From Limonium bicolor (lineage: Eukaryota; Streptophyta; Magnoliopsida; Caryophyllales; Plumbaginaceae), in NCBI GenBank assembly GCA_023374045.1, contig CM041780.1:35507765-35571764 (forward strand): a DNA stretch of 64,000 nt. Direction: 5' to 3'. Under the pieces are notes generated by a model, which saw only the letters and a list, made by a program, of their open reading frames with translations, was not told the origin of the DNA and ran no database searches. Position numbers and translations under genes: made by a program. The stretch's first letter is position 1; the number at the start of each line of letters is the position of its first letter. Positions 47,853 through 59,135 of the stretch are shown in pieces.

Positions 47853-48179
47853 ATGAATAACCGACCCGGTGACCAAAGGAAGCAAGGAGCCCGACTTCCG
47901 AACAACAACTTCACAAGTCCAAAGAAGCAAAATTGCTACCAGCATGACGAAACGATCCACAAATGGTCCCAAAGTGACACAGGATCCAAACGAGCTAACA
48001 TCAAAAACAGCTCTCAAAGTTCGAAACCAGGAAACACAAGAACCCCGAAGGAAAGGAGATTCAAGGAAGGCAAACTTGAAAATCCTCAAAGAAATCCAAA
48101 ATCGGAAAAGAAAGAAGATGCAAGGAACAATCCAGAAGTTCCAAGCCCCAAGTTCATAAGCGAAGTCATCACGAAGTAG
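47853..48179 (+). other. Open frame in G 3' region, homologous to one in H
   Basis: ATG 47853 to stop 48179, about 108 basic residues (K, R, N, S, Q rich). The frame is open upstream to about 47679. H has the homologous frame at 42998-42668. The initiating ATG sits in neighbouring codons in the two copies (GTG-ATG here, ATG-GTG in H). Protein identity is about 80% over the first 58 residues and drops after an indel. Unknown; Tat elements are known to carry extra ORFs here, but coding is unproven. Confidence 0.3.
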
Positions 48180-48547
48180 CCAAACGACTTCAAGGCAAAG
48201 AAGACAAGTCAGTTTGATGGTGCAAGTTGCAGCTTTGGTCATCCTTAAAGCTACACATATCCTAAACATTCCTCCATTATCCTGTTGTCATTCATCACAC
48301 CCCATGGCCACGTTATAAGCTCAAAAGACTTCCGACTTAGTAGTTGTGTATCCAATCGAGTGAAAGTAACAGGTTGAACACGTAAATCTAACAAATGTCA
48401 AATTCAATGGTTGAGAAGTTGTGACCGTAAGTGAGAAACGAGTGCAAACACCAAACACGTCGACTGTAGGTTAAGAAGCACCACATCAAAACATAAGCCT
48501 TGACCATGTGAGGACGAGATTTGTTCGCACGTTTAGCCAAAGAAAAT

Positions 48548-48644
48548 ACTGGGGGCAATCGATCGTTCCGATCAATCGCCATAAGCTCTAACTCAGATTG
48601 CCTTAAGAAAGAATACTGGGGGCAATTGTTGGTTCCAACAATTG
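48548..48644 (+). other. Two PPT-like tracts with hairpins in G
   Basis: ACTGGGGGCAATCGATCG at 48548 and ACTGGGGGCAATTGTTGG at 48615. The second enters the perfect 10-bp hairpin CAATTGTTGG-TT-CCAACAATTG (48623-48644). Very like the true PPT (ACGGGGGGCAATC). Confidence 0.75.
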
Positions 48645-48711
48645 AAACAACAACACCGATTGAGGCCCAAAAGTCCAAAACCCAAAGGTTCAAACCATTC
48701 TCACATCCCAC

Positions 48712-48857
48712 AGGCCCGTCCTAAGCCCTACCTCCACATCCAAACATTCACAGGCCCGTCCTAAGCCCTTCCTCCACATCAAATTCCCATAGGCCCGTCT
48801 TAAGCCCTACCTTCACACCCAAACATCCGTAGGCCCATCTTGAGCCCTACCATCTTC
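48712..48857 (+). repeat. 45-bp 'aggcccgtc' tandem repeats in G
   Basis: Four units of about 38-45 bp: 'aggcccgtcctaagcccta' and 'cctccacatccaaacatt'. Confidence 0.85.
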
Positions 48858-48934
48858 AGATTTGACATAAACCCTAATCTTTCTACATCCATTTAGACCC
48901 ATCATACATTTTACTCACTTTCACTTAGAACAAC

Positions 48935-49284
48935 CTTTAGGCTCGTCATAAGACCTAGATCCAACCTTTAGGCTCGTAGTAAGACCTAGTCGCATTCATG
49001 TAGGCTCGTCATAAGACCTAGAACCATCTTTAGGCTCGTCATAAGACCTAGAACCATCTTTAGGCTCGTCATAAGACCTAGATCCATCCTTTAGGCTCGT
49101 CATAAGACCTAGATCCATCCTTTAGGCTCGTCATAAGACCTAGTTGCATTCCCTTAGGCTCGTAGTAAGACCTAGAGTTACACTTTAGCTTACCCACTCT
49201 CATCAAACACATTGCATTCATCTCATTCATATAGGCTCGTCATAAGACCTAGTTGCATTATCCAGGCGTGTCACAAGACCTGGT
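48935..49284 (+). repeat. 31-bp 'taggctcgtcataagacct' array in G
   Basis: About ten units with the core AGGCTCGTCATAAGACCTAG, spaced about 31 bp, with one gap near 49180-49228. It sits where H has the unrelated-looking GGTCTCG array. Confidence 0.9.
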
Positions 49285-49843
49285 GACAGAAAGTGGGACG
49301 AGGTGATGGCAATAAATCCTCCTTTTGCGATGTCAACTTGTTTTTGGGATCAACGAATGGTGGGCAAAGGCAATAAGTCCCCTGGGTTTTTACCAGGAGT
49401 TATCCCTGCACACCGGCTTGGGGGGCGATGGCAATAAGTCACGTTGGGTCCAGCCAGGAGCATTGGCACGGGTTTCGGTCCCCAGAAGCATCCGAGCATC
49501 ATCAACTTCATCAACATCATCAATATCATCAGCATTACCATCAGCAACAACATCGTTAGCATCCTTAGCATTTCAGCATTCTTGCATTTGCATACCATCC
49601 AGTTTTCACATCCTAGGTAGTCAACGCCTTAGAAACGCTTGACATTGCATCATTTCATTACAGGTAGTCAGTGCCTTAGAACAGCTCGACAATGTTTTTG
49701 TGGCTTAGGTAGTCAGTGCCTCCGAATAGCTGGACGTAGTCAACCCGGTTTCGCACAAACATGGAGGATTTATGGAGTCCAAAATTTTGGGGCTTCACTC
49801 AAGCATCAACCAAACTTTTCACATCTGTTACAAAGTCCAGTTG

Positions 49844-49856
49844 ACGGGGGGCAATC
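49844..49856 (+). other. Polypurine tract of G
   Basis: ACGGGGGGCAATC directly before the 3' LTR start TGTTATACCC. Confidence 0.92.
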
Positions 49857-51644
49857 TGTTATACCCAAAATTTTGACCCCCCTGGTTAAGGTCTACGAGG
49901 TTTTGATGTTGTGAGGGATATTTCAATCAAGTAGTGAGAGATTCCGGCCCGATTGGCGTGTTCCATGGCATGGGGAGCAGCTTCGTCATTGTTAGGGGCG
50001 TTTTGGTAATTGTTAAGGCTCCTAAGACCTCCTATAAGCTTTCTCTCTCCTCTAAAGGATGCCCAAATCAGCTTGAAATGCTTTGATATTTTAACCCATG
50101 ATAGAGGATGGCATTTTAAGCATATGGCATTGGAATTTTGATTTTTCGAATTTCCAATAATTTTATAGCAATTTCTGACTGAATCTGACGGGAGATTCAA
50201 TTTAAAAATATTCCAACATTTAAAAAATTCGGTTCCACCTCAGAAAATTCATAATATCCATTCTTGACATGTGGTTAAAATTTCACAGCAAAATTCCTTT
50301 GGAAAGTCTTTTAATTAAAATACTAAAAAATCTTCTTTTACTAGATTTTCTTTATCTTTAAGAAAGTCTATATAAGGGGATAGGTTTTTGGATAAAATGA
50401 GAATCTCATAACCTCAAGAACCTGAGACTCTCAAAGAAGGCAGCCGTCTCTCTCTCTCTCCATGTTTTTGAACTCTAGAGCCACAATCAAACACCGAAAT
50501 CTCACCAAAATCAACACCAAAACATATTTTTTAACTCCCGCAACATCATCAATCATCAAACATCAACCAAACCACCTCCAAAACGTGAAGAACAGCAAGA
50601 ACAACCAACAACCAGAAGCTTGGTTCGAAAACCTTCGGGTCTGCCATCAACGGAGCACTCGACGAATCCCGGTGTGAAGAATCGTTGTGAATCCGAAGCT
50701 AAAGCAGGTAGAAACTCCACTTCCTTAATTCTCTATGGTGTTATCTGTCTTGCCTCAAAATTTGGGCTGAAACTAACCCTTCTACGCTTCTGTATTGTTG
50801 TTTTTTAAGCTTTTGTCCAATAACTTGTTTACCAAGTTTCGTGCTTAATTCGAATTTAAATTGAAAACTTTCAATCACTAACGTCTGGTACATCTTTCAG
50901 GCTACACACCCATAAAATTTGAGCCAAAAACATTTTCGGGAACAGCCTCAAAGCCGCCGTCCGAGGGCGGTCCGCACCCACGGACGTCATGTCCGGGGTC
51001 CCGGACCCTTGTCCGTAAGCCCGGACGCCCACGGACGGCGGCGGGATTTTAAAAAATTCAAAATTTAGATTTTCTAATAATGTCCGGGCCCACGGACATC
51101 CTATCCGTGGCCCTGGACTTCACAATTTTTTGTTTTCCTTTAATTTCGACTCTTCTGTATAACTAGGTTAACTGGGGTCCGTGGTCTCGGACATGGGGTT
51201 CGCAGCTACGGACGTAAGCAAAATTCGACCTAATTCTGCCTCCGAAACCCTAGTTTAGGTAGCTTTTAATTTCACTTTAATTTTCTGTCAAAAAATGCTT
51301 AAAACACAAAAAAAACAGAAGCTCGCGCACTTAGGTTAAAACGACTCGTAATAAGCCGTAAATAAACCAAGTAGAGGAAAAATGACCTCGGAAGGGTAAT
51401 GAAAGTAATTGAACCCTAAATAAGTCGAATACCACCCCCCGAACCCGAACTCTACCTTTCCTGATTTACTCTAGGTTAAAATTAGGTGGCGACTCATAAT
51501 AGGTTCCAGTGAGCTAGCTTAGGTTTTAATAATTATTGTTATATGACATAGTTATTAATCTTAGGTTATAAGTGGACCTAAAACCCGATTAGATCCTAAT
51601 CAACTTTAATCAACATAGGATAGGGTTTAAAATCGAGGCTCACA
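49857..51644 (+). mobile_element. 3' LTR of G
   Basis: 1788 bp, partner of 33395-35171. TATA near 50367; GTCCG palindromes at about 50965-51216. Ends GGCTCACA followed by the TSD GTGGG. Confidence 0.93.
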
Positions 51645-51649
51645 GTGGG

Positions 51650-52940
51650 ACAGATTCAAAGAGATGTTGATGTACTGCTCCCACCATGGGTTAGATGACC
51701 AGTCCCTCTGCCTATCCTTCTTCAACGGGTTGGATGACTCTAACAGACTCTTGGTAAACTCTTCAGCTGGAGGTAGTTTTATGACCAAGTCTCCTCAAGA
51801 AGGAATGGAACTTCTTGAAATCATGACTAGCAACACACGACAATGGTCAAGAAACAAGGGCAGAGCTCCGAGAGCAGCAGGTCTACTCCATGTAGAGCCC
51901 ACCGATCATCTCTCAGCACAACTGTCATCTCTCGCAAAAATGGTCGAAAAGATTGCTATAGCTCAAAAAGAAACCACCAAATCAATAGCATCTTCATCTT
52001 CCGCTTCAGAAGGGTGTGCTATCTGCGCAGGTCCTCACGATACTCATCTGTGTGAAGGAAGAAACAACATCCAACAACAAGAAGACATCAATTACATTGG
52101 TAACCTTCCCAATTACAACTACAACTACAACACAATGCCCCGTGGAGAAATCATCCAAATTTCTCATGGAGAAACAATGATCAAACTCAAGGAGCGGGGG
52201 GTAATACTTCCAGCTCAACACAAGGCTATAGACCCAACCAAATGCAAATTGGGGTTATAGAGCACAAGGTGCCCCTTCAGGTATTCACCAACAAAAAACA
52301 TCCTCATCCCCCGTTGATCCAAACGCGGACCTCAAAGAGAGAGATGAAGGGATTCATGTCTATGACTCAAAGCCAGCTTTATGCGCAAGAAGCTTTCAAC
52401 CAAAAAATCGAAGGTAAATTCAATCAAATCGTAGAACAACTTGCTCAAAGACCGCCAGGGACTTTCCCAAGCCAACCGAAGCCAAATCCAAAAGAGCAAG
52501 CCAAATGCATCTATGTGAAGAAGAAACACAAGGAAGAAAAAATGGAGGTGGCCAAAACAGTTGAGGGTCCAGAACTTCACCCTTCCCTTCAAGAGTAGGT
52601 AATAGCAATCGAAACATCCAAAGGGAATATAGCTGAACTGGAAACCTCGGCCACAATCTATAAAAATCGCATTCAGTCTGAGAAGACCTACCTTAAGGAG
52701 TTGGTGGCCAGCTATGAAAATGAAAAGCTCGATTTAGAAGAAGAAGAGGTTAAGGCGATAACCTTGAGAAGCGGTAGAAAAACCAACGAGATTCACATCC
52801 CACAAAGGTCAGAAGAATCCCAAGAGGATAATGAAGAAAGAGGTGAGGCTCCAATAGAAAAGACATCTCCCAGCATTCTCACCATTCCATCAGCTCCAAA
52901 ACCTTCTCCACAAGAACCGCCTCTACCAGTTCCCAACTGA
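51650..52940 (+). pseudogene. gag of D, C-terminal part
   Basis: Continues D's gag after G, in frame with 'DAW' at 33389 (W-D-R-F-K-E...). A capsid C-terminal region is followed by a zinc knuckle CAICAGPHDTHLC at about 52018-52056 (C-x2-C-x3-H-x4-C), which would bind RNA. A shift near 52150 moves into the frame ending 52598 (TAG after QE), which then reads on in the same frame through a coiled-coil and the conserved AITLRSGR motif (about 52759-52785). It ends at the in-frame TGA 52938-52940, just before the protease. Confidence 0.85.
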
Positions 52941-53803
52941 CTCCAAAAACAAAAATTGGATACTGAATATGGGAAGTTTCTGGCAATGCTGAAACAAGTA
53001 AACGTCAACATACCGTTTGTAGACCTCATTGCCAAAATGCCAAACTATGCAAAATTTCTCAAGCACCTTATCTCCAACAAAACAAAATTGGTCGAAGTCG
53101 GTACCGTACCACTCAATGAAGCTTGCTCAGCTATTCTGAAACAACCACTACCGTCGAAATGCAATGATCCAGGCAGCTTCACCATTCCCGTCACAATTGG
53201 TAGCACCTCTTTTCCATACTCCCTATGCGATCTGGGTGCCTCTATAAATTTGATGCCCCACTCTACTTTCAAAAGGCTGGGAATTGGAGAAATGAAAAAG
53301 ACCAAGATGACCCTTCAACTGGCGGATGGTTCGGTAGCTTACCCAAGCGGAGTGGTGGAGGATGTTATCATTAAAGTGGAACACTTATACTTCCCATGCG
53401 ATTTTGTCATTTTGGACATCGAAGAGAATCCATTACACCTCTCATCCTTGGACGACCTTTCCTTGCCATAGCCAATGTGCACATTTGGGTGGCCCGGGGG
53501 ACAATCACCCTTCAAGCTTATAATGAAAAGCTTGAGTTTGCAACTGGAAGGTCTCCAGACAACAAATCCAAGGATCTCAAGCTTGTAAGGGACACACAAT
53601 CACCATCTTCCCCACTTCTCTTTTTCACCCTTCCCGACGGAATTTCCATTTCAGAGGCACCACCACCAATCCTTGATAAAAAGCGGGACAAGAAAAGTAA
53701 ACATGCATCCAAGTGGACACTCAAAAATGCCTTCGAGTCATGCTTTGGATCTCCTCCTCATAACCACCCCCCCAGGTTCGATCTAACCCCCACTACGGTC
53801 TAG
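52941..53803 (+). pseudogene. Aspartic protease of D with divergent C-terminal tail
   Basis: In the same frame as gag but after the TGA. It carries the Athila protease region (YGKFL..., then CDLGASINLMP at about 53224-53256 with the catalytic D, and LQLADGSV). A frameshift near 53430 moves to the frame with LILGRPFLA, running to 53803. After the protease there is a lysine- and proline-rich tail of about 80 residues with no RT start. It would mature Gag. The gene ends where RT should follow, so D is a gag-pro element. Confidence 0.85.
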
Positions 53804-55382
53804 CCACAGACCTTAAAAAGAAGGGCAGCTTTTTCAGGGGGCAACCCGAATTTCTATCATTATTTGCTTTCTATTACCTGTCTCAAAAAACAAAAGTTAT
53901 AACGTGTCCAGATTTGCGTCCGGACCAACCAGTCCGGACGTGAGTATTTTTATAAAAAAAAATCAAGGAAGGAGGATGTGCTATCAAATGAAGAGGGGAG
54001 CATATTATTTTATATATTTTAATGGTGTATGTGCTTTAATGCAACGCTTTTAGTGTTTATTTTTGGGTAGTTGTAAGTGTGTGAAGGTAAAATACTAATC
54101 ATAATATTTGATGATCTCTAAGGCTGGACACTTGCTTGAATGCAATTGTGGGGAACGCTTTACCCCCATTGTTCGAACTTAAGTGTGAGGATGGGAATCT
54201 TCCTCAATCTACGATATCGGGGAGTTTCCGTTTCTTTATTTTTAAATGTTTGTGTTTAGTCTATCACGCTTAATGCTTATTTTTATCAGTCCATGAATGT
54301 CCCGGATGAAATCTTCATTCATTTGCTTTTATTTTCTTTTCATTTTCAGGTTCTCTTTAAATTTTGTTTTTGCTAACTCTTAACCCCGTTTGTAGTATGG
54401 TTGCTTCTAGTGTCTTATGCAGGTGCCACTTCATGTCTACACCGCAACCAAGCTACGCTACTTTGAGGCTGAAGCTCAAGTGTGCGGGAATTCCTTTAAC
54501 GCAAGCAAAAACAAACTCAGAGGAGTACTAGTTTCTTTAATTTGCTTTTACTATGATGCATTATATCTACTGGGATAGCTCCTGTGCTCAAATGTTTATT
54601 TGTGACCTTTGTGTTTTCTCTATTTTCACTACTTACCGAAAAGGTATTCTGAAACCTTCCCTTGTTTTTCTGGTGAACAATGAGGACATTGTTCAATTTA
54701 AGTGTGGGGGAGTGTGCCCTTTTCGGTGAAATTTTGTGCTTAAAATGTTTAATCTCTCTGCTTATCTTGCGTTTGTCCAAAAAATTAAAATTATGGACCT
54801 TGCTGATGTGGTTGTTCTCTTTACAAACAAATACTGTTATGAATTATGGGATAAATTGTACAAAAATTTTGAATTTTGCTCATGGGTTCTTTCTGTCTTC
54901 TCTCTTAGGGCTTGCTAAGGGGTGCTTCTCTATTAAAAAATAAAAAAAAAATAACAAGGGACTTGCGAGACACCATTGGTAACCAACAAATGAGAGTTGA
55001 GTGTTCTTAAATACAAAGGCTTGATGCCTACACATTATCTTCTCATCTCTTATGCAAAAGTGAAACAAATGCATAAATCTATTTTTCCTTTTGTTTTCTC
55101 CTCAATGCCCATTCTTGAGAGAAGTTGGCCATGGTAAAAGTTCTCAAAGTCACCTAAACTGAGAAGCATTGAAGCACTCCGGATCATATCCCGAAACTCT
55201 AAATTTTATTTTTACCCTGAGCACACCTATGCCACCAGTAGGTGATGGGTCACACTCCTCAAAAAAGTTTAAGATCATGTACTGTTCACCCTCCTCATCC
55301 TACCCTTCATAATATATTTGTTATCTTGAGCATTCCCTACTTTCTTGGGTACATGGTTTTGCTTGAGGACAAGCAAAAAGGT
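53804..55382 (+). other. Non-coding 3' region of D with PPT-like copies and GTCCGG module
   Basis: A GTCCAGATTTGCGTCCGG module lies at 53904-53940. PPT-like tracts AAGTGTGAGGATGGG (54181-54195) and AAGTGTGGGGGAGTG (54700-54714) both follow 'cattgttc'. No protein domain; RT, RNase H and integrase are gone. T-rich sequence near 54720-54950. Confidence 0.75.
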
Positions 55383-55395
55383 AAGTGTGGGGGTG
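55383..55395 (+). other. Polypurine tract of D
   Basis: AAGTGTGGGGGTG immediately before the 3' LTR start TGATAAGTGTCC. Confidence 0.88.
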
Positions 55396-55646
55396 TGATA
55401 AGTGTCCAAATGAGCATGTTTTATGGGTGTATTTCATAAGTTATATTAGCACTTTCTTGCTCATTTCTCCACTTTGGTTAGTTTTCCTCTAGTTTATGTT
55501 TTATTGGTTAAACATGAGGAAGACAAACCTTGGAGCAAAGTAGACGAAGAGACGAACGCATAGGCGTAAACAGATCTAAAAACGGAGCTCAAACGAAGAA
55601 TCTGGAGCCTGTCGAAGTTTGCAGACAACACAAGACGGAAATACAC

Positions 55647-55750
55647 ATGTCCGGCTAAACCAACCCGGACACACTTTCGGACACCCACGTCCGGCTACAG
55701 TCCACCCGGACAAAACGGACACACCTGTACGGATCCGGACCCCTTCCGGA
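55647..55750 (+). repeat. GTCCGG palindromes upstream of the TATA box, D 3' LTR
   Basis: GTCCGGCTAAACCAACCCGGAC (stem of 6 with flanking pairs), CGTCCGGCTACAGTCCACCCGGACA-type, and GTACGGATCCGGACC; three dyads in about 100 bp. Confidence 0.85.
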
Positions 55751-56204
55751 GGTAAACGCAGCCCAGATCCAGAATTCACGCGACTGATTTATTTCGGCGC
55801 CGTCTTCTCCATTTTCTTCCTCAATTATTGCACCGTCTTCGCCATTTTCTTCTTCAAATTGCAGCGCCCACAACGTTATCTATCTACTACATCAAACATA
55901 TCAGGCGCCGCATCTTCTTCACCCACGCCTGCTACAAGCTTTGTCCTCTTCCCCCTATTTCCTCCGCTATAAATAACCACGCTCCTTCGTTCTTCAAAAT
56001 AATCCCTCTGAATCCACAACTCATCAACGCTCATCAAAACCCACTCTCCCTCCATCCAAATTCCATTCTCCATCCATACATCCACATATCCACTTCATTT
56101 CCATCATTTCCCATCACCAAATAAGCCTTACTCTTCCATTTTCCAGAAAACCAGACGAAGAAGACGATCTGCACAAACCTAGACGCGAACTCCATTAAAG
56201 AAGC

Positions 56205-56285
56205 TGTGTCCGGATTTGTGACCGGCTAAGTAGACCCGGACAGGGTGTGTCCGGATTTGCGTCTGGCTAAACAGACCCGGACACG
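56205..56285 (+). repeat. GTCCGG palindrome modules in D 3' LTR
   Basis: Two tandem units, GTCCGGATTTGTGACCGG and GTCCGGATTTGCGTCTGG, each followed by 'ctaa' and AGACCCGGACA. Copy of 31780-31858 with two base changes inside the repeat. Confidence 0.9.
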
Positions 56286-57070
56286 ACCTACTTTCTCCAG
56301 TTTGTTCGTTATTCTTCCTTTTACCTGTTTGTCATCGTTTTGAGGTCGGCATAATCACGGAGACAAGCCCGGAAGTGAAATAACTCTCCCCAAAAATAGA
56401 GTTCTTTCTTTCCTCAAACTTTACTCTGTTTTAATGTCTATCTTTACTCTGTTTTTATTTCTGGTAATGGCTGAGTGATTTTTATTTGTATCCTAGGATG
56501 AGGTTTGACCCTAATATTGCTTAATAAATATTTATTACCTGTCTCATTTATTATACTTGTTTTTATTCCTTTCAATAAATATTGTTAAATGCTTTACGCG
56601 ACAAACTACTGCATTTTTATGGTAACTATCAACATATGATTTTGAGATAGTCATTAGTACCACAAAGGAATAAACCTTGGTATTACACTCCGGATTGAGT
56701 AGGAAAATACTGAGGCTATATTAAGAGTTCGTAACTTACCCTTATTAACTCTAATAGACAATAGATAATTGAGACCTGGTTATAAGTTTGTTTAAGTAAT
56801 TTAGGCAATTCCCCCACTATCCTAGGATACCTTTTTCCATCCATATCAATTAATTCACCTTATTTTACTGTATTTATCATTTCTGCACTAATCCTAAACA
56901 ATCAAGTTTGCCTCCGGCTAAACCCCCTATTTGCTGTTTTTCTTAAATACCGAGACTAGGATAATTGAACAATTCTCTGTGGATACGACACTTGTTGTAC
57001 TACATCGACTAGGTGCACTTGCCTTTTCTTTGCCCATAAGATATATATTCACTATGTATTTTGGTCAACA

Positions 57071-58389
57071 AGCATCTGCAGGAGCTGGCTAGTCTGGCCT
57101 GCTGAGCAGATGCAGAGCTGGTGTCATGAACTGAGCGGTCTCTCTCTGAACGGCATCACTACACTCCAAGCGCTGGGTGATCAGAGCCTGGGTGTCTCGG
57201 AGAGAAGTCTGCTCTGTCTGGAGGTGCTCTTGAGTCTGGCGGATGTCATCGATGTGTCACTCCATGTGCACCTGGCGCTGCTGTACATCCCCGACCTACT
57301 GCTCCATACCCCCAAACCGCTGCTCTATACCCCCAAACCGCTGCTCCATCCTCTGCTGCTGTTGGAGAATGGAGTCCATCATAGTCTGCATCTCTGGTGG
57401 GATGCTCATCACTGGGGGCATAGGAGGCGCCATGGTAGCAATAGGTGCTGAAGTAGAGCTAGAGCTCGGAGATGTGCCAGTGGACCCTAGACCCGAGCTG
57501 CCCTTCACCCAGCTTCCGTCATCAAGACATAAGAAGCCCCATCTCCTGAAGGTCCCGACGATGATGGGTGTCTCTCTCTCCCTCATCTCGAGACCGGTGA
57601 AGATCTCCTCGGGGTGTGTAGAGACAAGAAGATGCTGGATAAAGATGGGAAGATGGGGGTGATCTTCTTCTTCGTCTTCAGATATGTCACCACCTTGTGC
57701 AGCTGTCTAAACATCACGAAGGGGAGTGAGAGCTGCTGAGATGGTGGACGTGGTGCGGCCAGGAGATAGTCGAGGAGAACACAATCCTCGTCAGAAGCAT
57801 CATTTCCGGCATGAGGTCGGATCTGATGACTGAGGATCTCTGCAATGGTCCTCTGGGGAAGGGAGGGGAGGAGAGCATAGGGGAGTACGGTCTTATTATC
57901 CTCACCCCGTCGGAGAGTAGTACTCCAAACCGCTTGTAACCATCTAGACTTACTCTGCCTAAGCTCATCCTCCGTAAAATCTAGATGGGCCGCCTCATTA
58001 TCCAGGAGGAATAAAAGAACACTAAAGGACTCAGGGGTTACCTCAACTGGGATTTGGCGCACGTAGGATGTGATGCTGTTCGTCGTGTCGCTCACCTCAG
58101 CATTGACGTAGAGTTACCGTACCAGAGACGGGGAGAAGATGCCCTCGCCCATGCGCAAGATGCTACCGATGCCAAAACTATCAAAAATATCTCCAAGTCC
58201 AGTGGCAGCTGATGCCTCTGCGGTGATGCGCCGCTCGATGACAAAGGTCCCGCCTTGCTCGTACCAGGCCCGGGCAGCAGCAGATATGAAACCGTCAGGG
58301 CGTAGTGGGGTAGAGGCTGGCTCTGACTGGTCATCGGGGCGTGGGTTTCTCGAAGAAGAACCTGTGCGTCCACCTCTAGTTCTAGCCAT
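57071..58389 (-). pseudogene. Third ORF of Athila-type element I (plant transposon-protein-like)
   Basis: Begins at ATG 58389 (MARTRGGRTGSSSRNPRP), shifts frame near 58115, and continues through a region (58095-57583) with ELRQSKSRWLQAVWSTTLRR and LPYALLPSLPQRTIAEILSH. This resembles the domain called 'putative plant transposon protein', common after pol in Athila relatives and sometimes called env-like. Another shift near 57585 leads to a Q/M/P-rich coiled-coil tail with repeated QRFGG-I/M-EQ. A TAG near 57295 and a TGA near 57258 lie in that tail, and D truncates it at 57071. Function unknown; domain assignment from memory. Confidence 0.65.
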
Positions 58390-58625
58390 CTATACGACAA
58401 ACAAATGCATTAAGAGACCTAAACAACATGAAGCTGTAAAGGAGAAGCAAAAGACACACAAATACCCGAAACCGATTGAGCAACAAGTTCTATTTGAACA
58501 AATTCTTGCACATATTTATTCTATGAGAACCAAGGCATTAGAACATCTAAACATAGAAAATAATAGCATCACACAGTAGAACATCAACCTAGAAAACAAT
58601 TGCAGAAAAATTGGTAAATTTGTAC

Positions 58626-58674
58626 ATGTCCGGATCTACGTCCGGGTGTCCTGGGTCGGACGCAGATCCGGACG
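58626..58674. repeat. GTCCGG palindrome, element I
   Basis: GTCCGGATCTACGTCCGG on the left and CGGACGCAGATCCGGACG on the right form a long dyad around 'gtgtcctggg'. Close in layout to D's modules. Confidence 0.9.
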
Positions 58675-59135
58675 CGCTATAGAACCCTCAAAAAAATTCA
58701 CCGTGAACAAACATGTTCGAACACACAAAAATTCAACCAGAAATCTTCAAATTTCATAGAACTTCTCACGTTTTCGCATCTCAACAGCAAATTAACATCA
58801 TAAATCACAAACTAACAACCGATTCTATCCTTAATCGACAGAAAATCGAATCAAAATTGCAAGAATTGAAAAACCTGTATCGGATAGGGTTGTCGGGTTG
58901 AAATGGGGGAAAACTCGGGTGAGGTTTAGGCTGGGACGGTGCGGCGGCGGTCCTGGTGTCGCCGGCGGTAGTGGGCGGTGCTGGTGAGGTGGTGTTTGTG
59001 TGAGTGGCGTTAATGGAGGAAGAAGAGTGGAGGCGGCGGGTTTGGTTTCGGGTTTGAGTTCATCGGGAAGAAGAAGGAAGAAGGAAGAAAGAAGAAAAGA
59101 AAGAAAAGAAAAGAAAGCGCGGCGCGATTTTAGTC

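Larger units (their letters stand above)
47438..49843 (+). mobile_element. Long 3' region of G (non-coding, repeat-rich)
   Basis: Resumes G after H. It holds a PPT-like tract (47458-47468), an open frame (47853-48179), two PPT-like tracts with hairpins, three tandem arrays, an (ATC)-rich microsatellite (about 49495-49570) and diverged 50-bp repeats (49610-49740). The order mirrors H's minus strand. No pol domain. Confidence 0.85.
33395..51644 (+). mobile_element. Element G: Tat/Ogre-like LTR retrotransposon lacking RT and integrase
   Basis: LTRs at 33395-35171 and 49857-51644 start TGTTATACCC and end GGCTCACA. The TSD is GTGGG (33390-33394 and 51645-51649) inside D's gag. PBS TGGCGACTCTGCTGGGGAC and PPT ACGGGGGGCAATC are of Tat/Ogre type. 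Coding is limited to a partial gag, protease and G-patch; RT-RH-IN is absent on both sides of the H insertion. Its long 3' region carries tandem repeats. LTRs differ by about 3% by eye. Confidence 0.93.
31448..57070 (+). mobile_element. Element D: Athila-like LTR retrotransposon with gag and protease only
   Basis: Truncated 5' LTR (31448-32648), PBS for Asp tRNA, gag split by G, protease, 1.6 kb of non-coding DNA, PPT, and 3' LTR (55396-57070). AGCAT at 57071-57075 is the right TSD, within the 3' ORF of I. RT, RNase H and integrase are missing between the protease and the PPT, so it is non-autonomous. LTR copies differ by a few percent. It hosts E and everything inside E in its 5' LTR, and G/H in gag. 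Confidence 0.9.
55396..57070 (+). mobile_element. 3' LTR of D (complete)
   Basis: 1675 bp, TGATAAGTG to GGTCAACA, followed by AGCAT, the expected TSD copy. TATAAATA at 55968-55975. GTCCGG palindromes occur in two clusters, 55647-55750 upstream of the TATA box and 56205-56285 downstream. The 5' LTR retains only the second. Confidence 0.93.

Noticed and set aside
47832..48269. 145-codon hydrophobic frame on the minus strand in G's 3' region
   Set aside because: It is antisense to the equally open sense frame, and the H counterpart changes frame several times; no support as a gene.
49495..49570. ATC/CAT-rich stretch as coding or regulatory sequence
   Set aside because: A degenerate trinucleotide microsatellite in G's 3' region.
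57110..57662. Plus-strand frames of 113 and 139 codons
   Set aside because: Shadows of the minus-strand third ORF of I, whose codon and motif content is convincing.
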